Shown: positions 31,145 through 38,169, numbered from the stretch's first letter. The stretch is DNA of 38,169 nt from Planctomycetota bacterium (GCA_016872875.1 VGYW01000018.1:1-38169), one strand, 5' to 3'. The notes: a model not told the origin generated them from the letters alone. Made by a program: numbers and translations.

Positions 31145-31183
31145 GATTCAATCGATTCAATCGATTCAATCGATTCAATCGAT
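31145..31183. repeat. Four tandem GATTCAATC units
   Basis: Four perfect 9-bp units (31145-31180) plus a partial one lie between the pseudopilin gene and the deoC promoter. The unit is near-palindromic, so the array can fold on itself. Confidence 0.9.
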
Positions 31184-31209
31184 CCCACGGATCACCCACC
31201 CTCCCCCGC

Positions 31210-31238
31210 TTGACTTCCCCCCGCCCACCCCCTATCAT
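31210..31238 (+). promoter_or_regulatory. Predicted sigma-70 promoter for deoC
   Basis: TTGACT (31210-31215), a 17-bp spacer and TATCAT (31233-31238). The leader to the ATG at 31266 would be only about 20 nt. Confidence 0.6.
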
Positions 31239-31265
31239 TGCCCCAGCCCCAAGGAGCAACCCGCG

Positions 31266-31964
31266 ATGGACTACGCCTACTCCGACATTGCGAAGATGAT
31301 TGACCACTCGCTCCTGAACCCCGCGCTCACGGACTCGGAGCTCGAGGCCGGCTGCCGCCTTGCCCTCGCCTACGACGTGGCGAGCGTGTGTATCATGCCC
31401 TACTATCTCAAGCGCTGCTCCGAGGTCCTGCGCGGCAGCACGGTGAGGGCCAGCACGACCATCGGCTTCCCACATGGCGGCCACACCTCCGCCGTCAAGC
31501 TCGCCGAGGCGCGGCAAGCCCTCGACGACGGCGGGGAAGAGCTCGACACCGTGGTCAACATCTCCAAGGTGCGCAGCGGCGACTGGGCTTACGTGCGGGC
31601 CGACCTCTGGCCAATCATCGCCCTCGCCCACGCCCGCGGCCAGAAGGTCAAGGTCATCTTCGAGAACTGCTTCCTCGACGACGCCCAGAAGATTCGCCTC
31701 TGCGAGCTCTGCGGCGAGCTGGGCGCCGACTGGGTGAAGACCTCCACCGGCTACGGCAGCGGCGGGGCAACCGACGCCGACCTGCGGCTGATGCGCAGGC
31801 ACGCGCCGCCGCACGTCCAGGTGAAGGCCGCGGGCGGCGTCCGCACCCTCGACCGGTTGCTCGAGGTGCGCGCCCTCGGCGTCAGCCGCGTCGGCGCGTC
31901 CCGCACCGCCGAAATCCTCGATGAGTGCCGCCGCCGCCTGGGCCTGCCGCCGATCAAGGCATAG
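31266..31964 (+). CDS. deoC: Deoxyribose-phosphate aldolase
   Basis: A 232-residue class I aldolase that splits 2-deoxyribose 5-phosphate into glyceraldehyde 3-phosphate and acetaldehyde in deoxynucleoside catabolism. The Schiff-base lysine is K158 in DWVKTSTGYG. The supporting residues D94 (ELDTVVNI) and K187 (QVKAAGGVR) are present, as are the opening IDHSLLNP and TTIGFPHG motifs. Length and motifs are standard for a bacterial DeoC. AAGGAG lies about ten bases before the ATG at 31266. There is no other nucleoside gene nearby, so it is a single-gene unit, and some environmental DeoC relatives may use other aldehydes. Confidence 0.95.
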   Translation: MDYAYSDIAKMIDHSLLNPALTDSELEAGCRLALAYDVASVCIMPYYLKRCSEVLRGSTVRASTTIGFPHGGHTSAVKLAEARQALDDGGEELDTVVNISKVRSGDWAYVRADLWPIIALAHARGQKVKVIFENCFLDDAQKIRLCELCGELGADWVKTSTGYGSGGATDADLRLMRRHAPPHVQVKAAGGVRTLDRLLEVRALGVSRVGASRTAEILDECRRRLGLPPIKA

Positions 31965-31984
31965 GGCCGATACCGCGGCCTGTC

Positions 31985-32127
31985 GTTCCCACGCTCCGAG
32001 CTTGTGAGGAAATCACACGGACGCTCACGGACAAGCACGGACGGGCGGATTCCCCGGCGACGGGCGTGTGTCCGTGTCCGTCCGTGTAGGTCCGTGTCAT
32101 TTCCTCACAGGCTCAGACCGTGGAAAC
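31985..32127. repeat. Hairpin element with CACGGAC units
   Basis: Outer arms run from gttcccacgctccgagcttg at 31985 through gtgaggaaat, and from atttcctcac to accgtggaaac ending at 32127; the block ctgtgaggaaat pairs exactly apart from one base. Inside are tandem cacggac units (32016-32045) and their complements gtccgtgtccgtccgtg (32069-32097). The gttcccacgctccg motif also occurs at the inner ends of the 14356 cassette. Confidence 0.75.
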
Positions 32128-32136
32128 GAGAGTGTG

Positions 32137-32433
32137 GGCGCTGCCTGACACGCCCCCAGTTCTGATTCGCGGCCCGTCCTGAGCCCCAACGGGGCGAGCT
32201 ATAGCAGCCCAGGGCGGAGCGAAGCGGAGCCCTGGGTGGGGTGGGCCACCCACCATAGCCCTGAAGGGGCGAGATAGGCGGGCGCGCCAGACCCTATGCC
32301 GCCCCTTCAGGGCTAAGACCATTCTGGCCGCGGACCCAGGGCTCCGCTTCGCTCCGCCCTGGGCTGCTATATGACGCCCTTGCAGGGCTTCAGACAGCCG
32401 AACCCGGAAACTGGGGGCGTGTCAGGGGCGCTG
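32137..32433. mobile_element. Fold-back element with terminal repeats and 7-bp duplication
   Basis: Terminal inverted repeats cctgacacgcccccagtt (32144-32161) and its exact complement (32409-32426) are flanked directly by the direct repeat ggcgctg at 32137-32143 and 32427-32433. Inside is a second perfect inverted repeat of 37 bp (32200-32236 with 32335-32371), each arm itself hairpin-like (gcggagcgaagcggagc), and an inner stem agccctgaaggggc/gccccttcagggct. No coding capacity: a MITE-like element. Confidence 0.75.
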
Positions 32434-32437
32434 CCGC

Positions 32438-32466
32438 TTGACAAAGCGGCCCCTAATGGACATACT
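32438..32466 (+). promoter_or_regulatory. Predicted sigma-70 promoter for the DUF1080 gene
   Basis: Perfect TTGACA (32438-32443), a 17-bp spacer and CATACT (32461-32466), lying five bases beyond the fold-back element. Confidence 0.55.
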
Positions 32467-32514
32467 TGCGTTCGTTGGTGTGGCCGCTCACCCCTTTCTC
32501 CAGGAGACAGCGGA

Positions 32515-33189
32515 ATGCGTCGGCTGAAATGGCTGGGCGTGGCGGTGCTAGGGATGGCGGCGGTGGCGCTGGCGGCGGACAACACGCCGCCCGAGGGCTT
32601 CACCGCGCTCTTCAACGGCAAGGACCTCACGGGCTGGAAGGGCCTGGTCGGCAATCCCAAGAGCCGCGCGGCCATGAAGCCCGAGGCCCTCGCCGCCGCC
32701 GAGAAGAAGGCCACCGAAGCGGCGCTCACGCACTGGAAGGCCGAGGACGGCGTCATCGCCTTCGACGGCAAGGGCGGCCACCTCTGCACCGCGAAGGACT
32801 ACGCGAACTTCGAGCTCTACCTCGACTGGAAGATCGGCAAGGGCGGCGACAGCGGCATCTACCTCCGCGGCACCCCCCAGGTGCAGATATGGGACAACAA
32901 GGAGGGCTCGGGCGCGCTCTGGAACAACAAGAAGGACGGGAAGAAGCCCCTCGAGGCCGCCGACAAGCCGGTGGGCGAGTGGAACACCTTCTACATCAAG
33001 ATGGTCGGCGAAAAGGTCACGATCAAGCTCAACGATAAGCTGGTCGTGGACAACGTGGCCCTCGACAACTACTGGGAGCGCGACAAGCCGATCTACCCCA
33101 GCGGCCAGATCGAGCTCCAGAGCCACGGCAGCCCGCTGTGGTTCAGGAACATCTACATCAAGGAGCTGCCGGCCGAAGAGAAGAAGTGA
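32515..33189 (+). CDS. Secreted DUF1080 (3-keto-disaccharide hydrolase-like) protein
   Basis: A 224-residue protein with a signal peptide (RRLKWLGVAVLGMAAVALAA, cleaved near residue 21) and the DUF1080 concanavalin-like fold. The landmarks are PEGFTALFNGKDLTGWKG at the mature start, then AKDYANFELYLDWKIGKGGD, SGIYLRG, VQIWDN, EWNTFYIKMVGEKVTIKLND and GQIELQSHGSPLWFRNIYIK. Some DUF1080 members hydrolyse 3-keto-glycosides made by oxidoreductases; most planctomycete copies are uncharacterised carbohydrate-binding or hydrolytic proteins. Substrate unknown. AGGAGA precedes the ATG at 32515. Confidence 0.92.
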   Translation: MRRLKWLGVAVLGMAAVALAADNTPPEGFTALFNGKDLTGWKGLVGNPKSRAAMKPEALAAAEKKATEAALTHWKAEDGVIAFDGKGGHLCTAKDYANFELYLDWKIGKGGDSGIYLRGTPQVQIWDNKEGSGALWNNKKDGKKPLEAADKPVGEWNTFYIKMVGEKVTIKLNDKLVVDNVALDNYWERDKPIYPSGQIELQSHGSPLWFRNIYIKELPAEEKK

Positions 33190-33294
33190 TGCGTGACGCG
33201 TGAGAAGAGAAGCGGGGCGCGTCCCGCGTGCCGCGTGCAAGAGAGCGCCTGTTCGATCCGTCCGATCGGTCCGATCCGTCGGATCGGTCGGATC
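33188..33294. repeat. GCGTGCC fragment plus four GATCCGTCC-type units
   Basis: gatgcgtgacgcgtgag and cgcgtcccgcgtgccgcgtg (33188-33238) belong to the GCGTGCC family. They are followed by 9-bp units gatccgtcc, gatcggtcc, gatccgtcg, gatcggtcg and gatc (33255-33294), which together form one palindromic array. Confidence 0.85.
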
Positions 33295-33331
33295 TGCTGA
33301 GGTGCGCCCCAAGGGGGCAGGAGGGCGCAAA

Positions 33332-34723
33332 ATGAAGCTCTGGACCGCGCTGCTGGCGGTCTTGGCGGCCACGCTGGCCGGCGGCTTGCTGGGGACGGGC
33401 GTGGGCTTCGCCATTGGCAAGCTCGCGCCCGGATACTACCGTGAAGTGTTCCCCGGCGGCCGGCAGCCCGGCTTCGACCCCGCCGCCCTCGGAGTCGGCC
33501 TGGGGCTCACGCAGGGCCTGGCCGCGGGGCTCTTCGTCGGGCTCGTGGTGGTCATTGTGGTCTCGTGGCGAAGGCCGTCAGCGGGCGGGGAGGAGAAGAA
33601 ACGCTTCGGACGGGCGGCAAGGTCCGCGCTCATCTTCATTCTCCTCGCGCTCTTTGCCACAGGGTATTTCTGTCTCCCTCAGCTCTGGGAGTCGCACGAC
33701 GCGGCTTTCACGAAGGTGGGCCTCCTCACCGCGCGAGCAGAGGAACTGAAGTCCACCACCATCACGGCCCACCTGGAGGAGCCGATCGCGCCGGGGCGAA
33801 ACGTCCTCTGGTGCTCGACGTTCCAACTGGCCTGGAACGAGGCCTGCACCCTCATCGGCGAGGACATACATCTCCAGAACGACCCGCCGCTGGTCGGCCT
33901 CCTGAACAAGAAGTCGGCGACGAAGGGCGACCTCGACGACGCCTCTTATGTCGCCCTCGCGGGCTTCGTGGGCGAGGACATCTACGCGAAGATTGACAAG
34001 GCGCTGGCTGACAGGTTCAAGGGCTCCGCCACGCCCCGCTACAACAGGCCAATGCACGCGCCCGTCCGCCCCCAGGACTTCGTGGCCTACTGCTATCTCT
34101 TCAAGCACCTGGAGTTTCCCACGCCGTTCCAGCGGCTCGACACGCCGCTCGTCTTCCGCGGCACGCCGGTGCGCTCCTTCGGCTTCGAGGGCCACAGCGA
34201 CAGTCACAGCCCGCTCTACGACCAGGTGGTCCTCATCGAGTACAGGTCAAGGGACGACTTCGTCATCGAACTGAAGACAAAGTCTAAGGGCGACCGGTTC
34301 CTCCTGGCCAAAGTGACACCAGAGGCCGATCTTGCGAAGGCAATCGCGAGCGTCCAGGCGCGCGTGGCGAAGGCCACGCCGGCGCGGGTCCTGGCCGAAG
34401 ACATCCTGATGGTTCCTCTGATGAACTTCGACCTCACGCGCGAGTACCGCGAGCTCTATGGCCAGACGCTGAAAGTGGCCGACCCGAAGGTGGCGAAGGA
34501 CATCGGCATCCTGGCGGCAGTTCAGAACATCCGCTGCCAGCTCGACGAGCGGGGCGTCCGCCTGCGGTCCGAGACCGAAGTGGGCTTCGGGTGCGCCGAG
34601 GACGTGGGGCCAACCCACTACCTCATCTTCGACAAGCCTTTCCTCATGCTCCTCCAGCGAGCCGACGCCAAGCTCCCCTACTTCGCCCTATGGGTGGAGA
34701 CGCCCGAACTGCTGGTTCAGTAG
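33332..34723 (+). CDS. Membrane protein of unknown function
   Basis: A 463-residue protein with three hydrophobic helices in the first 115 residues (about 5-27, 58-78 and 98-115) and a large soluble domain after about residue 120. The soluble part has no cysteine or catalytic pattern I can name; the segment IAPGRNVLWCSTFQLAWNEA resembles serpin-like or DUF-type planctomycete proteins only loosely and is not a firm match. GGAGGG lies seven bases before the ATG at 33332; the frame is open further upstream only through repeat-coded Val/Arg/Ser sequence. It may be co-transcribed with the DUF1080 gene. Confidence 0.7.
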   Translation: MKLWTALLAVLAATLAGGLLGTGVGFAIGKLAPGYYREVFPGGRQPGFDPAALGVGLGLTQGLAAGLFVGLVVVIVVSWRRPSAGGEEKKRFGRAARSALIFILLALFATGYFCLPQLWESHDAAFTKVGLLTARAEELKSTTITAHLEEPIAPGRNVLWCSTFQLAWNEACTLIGEDIHLQNDPPLVGLLNKKSATKGDLDDASYVALAGFVGEDIYAKIDKALADRFKGSATPRYNRPMHAPVRPQDFVAYCYLFKHLEFPTPFQRLDTPLVFRGTPVRSFGFEGHSDSHSPLYDQVVLIEYRSRDDFVIELKTKSKGDRFLLAKVTPEADLAKAIASVQARVAKATPARVLAEDILMVPLMNFDLTREYRELYGQTLKVADPKVAKDIGILAAVQNIRCQLDERGVRLRSETEVGFGCAEDVGPTHYLIFDKPFLMLLQRADAKLPYFALWVETPELLVQ

Positions 34724-34743
34724 AAGGGTTTTAGCTCAGGCTT

Positions 34744-34752
34744 TGGTATAAT
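34744..34752 (+). promoter_or_regulatory. Extended -10 promoter for htpX
   Basis: TGG directly followed by the consensus TATAAT (34747-34752). No good -35 is seen, as is usual for extended -10 promoters. The start would be near 34759, about 38 nt before the htpX ATG. Confidence 0.6.
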
Positions 34753-34796
34753 GGGGGAGTGGGGATTGAGACCCATTCCATGAGGGGAAAGAGGCA

Positions 34797-35666
34797 ATGA
34801 TGAGTGGATTCAAGACAGGCATGCTGATGATCGTGCTGACCGCCTTGCTCGTGCTCATCGGGCAACTGGTCGGCGGGCCGCGCGGGGCGGTGGCGATGTT
34901 CGCCATCGCCGCGGGGATGAACTTCCTGACCTTCTTCTTCAGCGACCGCATCGTGCTGGCGATGTACGGCGCGCAGCCGGTGGCGAGCCGCGCCGATGCC
35001 CCCGAGTTGTGGGACGCGGTGGAGGAGCAGTCGCGGCGCGCCGGCCTGCCGATGCCGAAGGTCTACGTGATTCCGCAGGATGCGCCCAACGCCTTCGCCA
35101 CGGGCCGCAGCCCGCGCCACGCGGCGGTCGCCGCCACGCAGGGCATCCTGCGTTCGCTCAGCCGCCGCGAGCTCGCCGGTGTCATCGCCCACGAACTCGC
35201 ACACGTGAAGCACCGCGACACCCTGATCAGCACCCTCGTGGCCACGCTCGCGGGCGCCATCATGATGATCGCCTCGATCGGCCGCTGGGGCATGATGTTC
35301 GGCGGCGGCCGGCGCGACGACGAGGACCGCAATCCCCTCGGGGCCATCCTGGGCATCGCCGTGCTCATCCTCGCGCCCATCGCCGCGGTGCTCATCCAGA
35401 TGGCCATCTCGCGCTCGCGCGAGTACGCCGCCGACGCCGCGGGTGCGAGGGCCTCCGGCCAGCCCCTCGGCCTCGCCAACGCCCTGCGCCGCCTCGAAGT
35501 CGCGGCGGGACGCACCCCCATGCCCGCAAGCCCGGCCACAAGCCATCTCTTCATCGTCAACCCGCTCTCCGCCCAGGGCGTTGCCGGCCTCTTCAGCACC
35601 CATCCACGCACGGCCGACCGCATTGCCCGCCTCGAGGCCATCGCCGCTCGCGACGGCCTCGCGTGA
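34797..35666 (+). CDS. htpX: M48-family membrane zinc protease HtpX
   Basis: A 289-residue inner-membrane metalloprotease that degrades misfolded membrane proteins. Two N-terminal helices (about 8-25 and 30-48) precede the protease domain; the zinc motif HELAH is at 132-136 (ELAGVIAHELAHVKHRD), with the third ligand E209 in SRSREYAADAAGA. Two further helices (about 145-165 and 182-203) lie between. The glycine-rich GRRDDEDRNP loop and the C-terminal STHPRTADRIARL block are typical. The start is ATG 34797; ATG 34800 is equally possible. Single-gene unit. Confidence 0.95.
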   Translation: MMSGFKTGMLMIVLTALLVLIGQLVGGPRGAVAMFAIAAGMNFLTFFFSDRIVLAMYGAQPVASRADAPELWDAVEEQSRRAGLPMPKVYVIPQDAPNAFATGRSPRHAAVAATQGILRSLSRRELAGVIAHELAHVKHRDTLISTLVATLAGAIMMIASIGRWGMMFGGGRRDDEDRNPLGAILGIAVLILAPIAAVLIQMAISRSREYAADAAGARASGQPLGLANALRRLEVAAGRTPMPASPATSHLFIVNPLSAQGVAGLFSTHPRTADRIARLEAIAARDGLA

Positions 35667-35674
35667 ACCGGCCG

Positions 35675-35747
35675 AGGATGAATGGATGGGTGGATGGGTG
35701 TCAGACAATCATCCATTCATCCAGTGATCCACCCATCCAATCATCCT
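35675..35747. repeat. Inverted GGATGGGT/ATGAATGG array between convergent genes
   Basis: The left arm (35675-35700) is gaggatgaatggatgggtgg type and the right arm (35708-35747) atccattcatcc and gatccacccatccaatcatc type. As with the array at 18515 it lies between convergent genes (htpX and the PDZ gene). Confidence 0.85.
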
Positions 35748-35812
35748 CTCACTTCACCTTCTTCATCACGTCGCCTGGCCGCGGCTGGCCGGGGGCAAGG
35801 CGCATCGAACAC

Positions 35813-36487
35813 TCAGTTCTCCTGTGGCACTCGCCTGACGCCGAGGGTGAGCTTGACCTCCAGCTTCTCCTCGCCGCGCAGGACTGTCAGGGTGATGGCT
35901 TCGCCCCCCTTGCGCGCGCCCAGCGCGTCGCGAAAGCCCTGGAACCTCTTGATCTCGACGCCGTCGAGGCCGACGATGACGTCGTTCTTCCTCAGGCCGC
36001 CCACGGCGGCCGGGCCGCCCTCGCGCACCTCTGTCACCAGCACGCCGCTCCTGGTCTTCAGGTTCAGCGCCGCCGCGACGTCGGGCTCGATGTCCTGCCC
36101 GTCGAAGCCCAGGTACGGCCTCTCGACGAATCGCGCCGGCACCCCGGGGGCGAAACGCGGCCGGCGTCCCGCCTGGAGCTCCTGCTGCACCAGTTCCGCC
36201 AGGCGCGCCTCGAGGTCCTTCCGCGCGTTTCCCAGCACCCTCTCCAGGTTCTGCACGGCGACGTCGAACTTGTCCACCCTCGCCAGGAGCTGGCGCAGCT
36301 CGGTGCCGAGCTTCTCCACCTCCTTGCGGAGCTCGGCGCTCTCCAAGACCTGCTTCCTGAGCTCCTTGTTCTCGTCCTCGAGCGCCTTCAGCCGCTGGCG
36401 AACGTCGTCGCCCTCGCCCCCGAAGGCGGTGGCCAGAGTCAGCGCCGCGGCACAGCCCACGCACAACGCCCTTGCGAAGCCACCCAT
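35813..36487 (-). CDS. Secreted coiled-coil PDZ-domain protein
   Basis: A 224-residue protein. A signal peptide (about 1-20, ending in ATAFGGE) precedes a heptad-rich coiled coil (about 24-100, VRQRLKALEDENKELRKQVL) and a C-terminal PDZ domain (about 128-215): RPYLGFDGQDI, SGVLVTEVREGGPAAVGGLR, KNDVIVGLDGVEI and ITLTVLRGEEKLEVKLTLG. It resembles the PDZ part of DegP/HtrA proteins without the protease, so it probably acts as a periplasmic adaptor or scaffold through coiled-coil oligomers. The ATG at 36487 has AGGAGGT seven bases upstream; an upstream extension is possible but unsupported. Confidence 0.88.
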   Translation of the reverse strand: MGGFARALCVGCAAALTLATAFGGEGDDVRQRLKALEDENKELRKQVLESAELRKEVEKLGTELRQLLARVDKFDVAVQNLERVLGNARKDLEARLAELVQQELQAGRRPRFAPGVPARFVERPYLGFDGQDIEPDVAAALNLKTRSGVLVTEVREGGPAAVGGLRKNDVIVGLDGVEIKRFQGFRDALGARKGGEAITLTVLRGEEKLEVKLTLGVRRVPQEN

Positions 36488-36532
36488 GTCCTGACCTCCT
36501 TTTGGCCTGTAGGAAAGGCTGATCCCGGACGC

Positions 36533-36561
36533 ATGGTAACAAGCCGGACCCGAGTAGTCAA
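36533..36561 (-). promoter_or_regulatory. Predicted sigma-70 promoter for the PDZ gene
   Basis: On the minus strand TTGACT (36561-36556) and TACCAT (36538-36533) are 17 bp apart. The start near 36526 lies about 40 nt before the ATG. Confidence 0.55.
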
Positions 36562-36612
36562 GATGAGGACGGCGAGGGAGTATGGCTTCCGGTCTTGGCG
36601 CAGACCCCGCGC

Positions 36613-36727
36613 TCGTGCTCGTCGTCGTCCTCGTCGTCGTCGAATCTCTGGCTCTTTCCCCCTCCGAGTTCGACGACGAGGACGACGACGACAACGACGA
36701 CGATTGGGAACCCCAAGATCGGGGGCC
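36613..36727. repeat. Hairpin of CGTCGTCCT units with conserved tail
   Basis: The left arm (36613-36645) is ctcgtgctcgtcgtcgtcct type. The right arm (36667-36703) is gacgacgaggacgacgacga type. The tail gattgggaaccccaagatcg (36701-36720), continued by ggggcc, matches the tails at 15744 (inverted) and 19021. Confidence 0.85.
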
Positions 36728-36756
36728 AGTCTCACGGCGAGCCATAGTGGAACAGG

Positions 36757-37138
36757 CGGACACGCGCGAATGGCACTAACTCAAGGGCTCGCGCCAACCC
36801 AGCCCCCGCAGGGGGCGATAGCGCGGTAGCCACGGGCGTAAGCCCGTGGGGCACGGCGTTGCCGCGTGCCCAGCCCCCGCAGGGGGCGATAGCGCGGTAG
36901 CCACGGGCGTAAGCCCGTGGGGCACGGCGTTGCCGCGTGCCCAGCCCCCGCAGGGGGCGGCAGAAACCTCGACTGGCACCCGTCCTGCGGTTCCTGCCGC
37001 CCCCTGCGGGGCTGCCGCCCCCTGCGGGGGCTGGGGTGGGGTTGACCATCCTCCCCACGGGCTTACCCCCGTGGCTACCGCGCTGCCGCCCTGCGGGCTG
37101 GCCCGCGCCCTTGAGTTAGTGCCATTCCGGACACGCGC
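36757..37138. mobile_element. Fold-back element with 21-bp terminal repeats and 11-bp duplication
   Basis: A perfect 21-bp terminal inverted repeat starts gaatggcactaactcaagg at 36768-36788 and ends at 37107-37127. Both ends directly abut the 11-bp direct repeat cggacacgcgc (36757-36767 and 37128-37138). The 360-bp interior is non-coding and itself largely inverted: ccacgggcgtaagcccgtgg palindromes on the left face ccacgggcttacccccgtgg on the right. This is the structure of a non-autonomous transposon-like element; no transposase is nearby. Confidence 0.85.
36799..36959. repeat. Two identical 71-bp tandem copies plus a partial third
   Basis: The unit starts ccagcccccgcagggggcga and includes ccacgggcgtaagcccgtgg. 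Copies at 36799-36869 and 36870-36940 are identical by eye, and a third begins at 36941 and is cut after 19 bp. They lie inside the fold-back element. Confidence 0.9.
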
Positions 37139-37167
37139 TTGAACGCCAGCCACGCGGTACGCATAAT
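37139..37167 (+). promoter_or_regulatory. Predicted sigma-70 promoter for the ModA-like gene
   Basis: TTGAAC (37139-37144), a 17-bp spacer and CATAAT (37162-37167). The -35 begins at the base after the right-hand duplication of the fold-back element. Confidence 0.6.
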
Positions 37168-37217
37168 GGAGCAGAGATAGAGGGAACGCTCCAGCCTGGC
37201 ACTCAGGAGACCGCTCA

Positions 37218-37985
37218 ATGGCGAAGCGATGTGTGACCCTTGTGGCGTTGGCGCTCCTTGCCGTGGGCTTGTTCGCGTGCCGGCCCTTCGGGCCGAGGCG
37301 CGAGACGCTGCGGGCTTATGTCGTCCACCTCGCCCAGGCGCCCTTCCAGAGGCTCGCCGACGCCTTCGAGCGCGAGAGCGGCATCCGCGTGGAGGCACAC
37401 TATGCCTGCCGCCGCAACCTCCACCAGATGGCGATCAAGGCCCGCGATGGCGACCTCTTCATCAACAGCAACGCGAAGACGATGCCCGAGGTGAAGAAGG
37501 CCGGCATCGCCTCGGCAGAGCCAGCCACCATCGGCCACCTCATCCCGGCCATCGTGGTGATGAAGGGCAACCCCAAGCAGATCGCCTCCGTGGCCGACCT
37601 CGCGAAGCCGGGCCTCCGCCTCTGCCTCGGCAACCCCAAGGGCTGCATGGGCACGGCGGGCGACGACATCCTCATGAGGGCCGGCATCGCCGAGCGGGCC
37701 GCCCCCAACATCGCGCGGCGAATCGCCGGCGAGTTCGACATCGCCCGCAGCGTGGACGGCAAGGAGATTGACGCCGCGATAGTCTGGGGCTCCGTCGTCC
37801 TCGAAATCGGCCGCACCGACGTCGAGCTTGTGCCCATCCCCCCCGAGCACAACGTCCTCGAGCCGGTCGAGATGCTGGTGCTCGACACTGGCCGCAACAA
37901 GCCCGCCGCGGCCCGCCTCGCCGCCTTCCTCCAGACCCCCGCCGCCCAGAAGGTCTTCGCCGAAGCCAAGCTCCGCTTTCCGTGA
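37218..37985 (+). CDS. ModA-like substrate-binding lipoprotein
   Basis: A 255-residue periplasmic-binding-protein-fold lipoprotein. The lipobox is at the end of the signal peptide (LLAVGLFAC, lipidated C21). The mature part has the class II binding-protein pattern: LRAYVVHLAQAPFQRLADAF, then FERESGIRVEAHYA, DLFINSNAKTMPEVKKAG, ASVADLAKPGLRLCLGNPKG, EIDAAIVWGSVV and a C-terminal AAARLAAFLQTPAAQKVF. ModA relatives bind molybdate or tungstate for an ABC importer; the usual Ser-rich anion residues after strand 1 are not obvious here, so the ligand is open. AGGAGA precedes the ATG. No permease or ATPase gene follows within the window. Confidence 0.85.
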   Translation: MAKRCVTLVALALLAVGLFACRPFGPRRETLRAYVVHLAQAPFQRLADAFERESGIRVEAHYACRRNLHQMAIKARDGDLFINSNAKTMPEVKKAGIASAEPATIGHLIPAIVVMKGNPKQIASVADLAKPGLRLCLGNPKGCMGTAGDDILMRAGIAERAAPNIARRIAGEFDIARSVDGKEIDAAIVWGSVVLEIGRTDVELVPIPPEHNVLEPVEMLVLDTGRNKPAAARLAAFLQTPAAQKVFAEAKLRFP

Positions 37986-37997
37986 ACAGGTGTCGGC

Positions 37998-38169
37998 TCT
38001 TCCTCAGGCCTGAAAGGCCGTAATGGTAAAGCCCAGGGCAACGCCCTGATCTTTGCCCACATCTCGGGGCCTTGTAGCCCGCCGACGCGGGCGACCCAGC
38101 CGTAGCCCAGGGCGACCGAAGGGAGCCCTGGGATCGCGCGTCCCCCCCATCCAAGCCCCCGAAGGGGGC
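37998..38169. repeat. Palindromic PVC-type repeats at the window end
   Basis: ggcctgaaaggcc, cagggcaacgccctg and agcccagggcgaccgaaggg followed by agccctggg form successive hairpins; the last is a variant of the repeat arm at 32206-32236. No gene is visible. Confidence 0.7.

Noticed and set aside
19408..31183. Tandem 9-bp arrays as possible CRISPR arrays or DnaA-box clusters
   Set aside because: Units are directly adjacent with no spacers, no cas genes are present, and the unit sequences differ from site to site and do not match DnaA boxes.

Overview
The window looks like a chromosomal segment of an uncultured, GC-rich bacterium of the Planctomycetota or wider PVC group. The clues are protein families (Asp-box and PQQ-type secreted propellers, a DUF1080 protein, an H-X9-DG type pseudopilin, GH38 mannosidase, short zinc-ribbon proteins) and many palindromic extragenic repeats of the kind common in that group. 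This is an inference from gene content; no rRNA, tRNA or other phylogenetic marker is present apart from rnpA.

Layout. 1-4.4 kb (minus): a zinc-ribbon protein, then a secreted Asp-box protein translationally coupled (ATGA) to a secreted PQQ-like propeller. 4.6-8.2 kb (plus): a methyltransferase-like protein and a GH38 alpha-mannosidase. 8.5-10.6 kb: a REC-PAS-histidine kinase overlapping a NarL-type response regulator. 11-17.4 kb: a prepilin-like protein, a large membrane-anchored unknown, an inverted-repeat-bounded cassette holding a deleted DUF6883 gene and an intact DUF4926 gene, a CvpA-like membrane protein and an FHA-TM-ankyrin protein. 17.5-20.6 kb: two hsp20 genes behind a near-consensus sigma-54 promoter, facing yidD, rnpA and an unknown propeller-like gene. 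21.1-30.1 kb: a rearranged ebo metabolite-trafficking cluster in the order eboB-eboC-AKR-eboF-eboD-[histidine kinase, REC-DUF5678 protein, retropepsin-like protease]-eboE, with no eboA. 30.3-38 kb: pseudopilin, deoC, DUF1080 protein, an unknown membrane protein, htpX, a secreted PDZ protein and a ModA-like lipoprotein.

The ebo proteins are known in cyanobacteria and Pseudomonas for moving or finishing a small metabolite across the inner membrane. Here the set is interrupted twice: by an aldo/keto reductase that has lost its catalytic Asp/Tyr/Lys region in frame, and by a promoter-bearing three-gene operon joined by ATGA overlaps that links a two-component system to a DUF5678 domain and a retroviral-type aspartic protease. 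That operon is the best candidate for an undescribed system.

The second theme is repeats. Nearly every intergenic gap holds a hairpin built from short tandem units, most often 9 bp, with a different unit in different gaps. Two fold-back elements have perfect terminal inverted repeats and abutting target-site duplications (11 bp at 36757-37138; 7 bp at 32137-32433) and look like recently moved non-autonomous elements. Palindromes also sit in frame inside at least five coding sequences (Asp-box gene, propeller-like gene, eboF twice, eboD, eboE). Gene starts were chosen from Shine-Dalgarno sites and overlaps. All promoters are predictions by eye.
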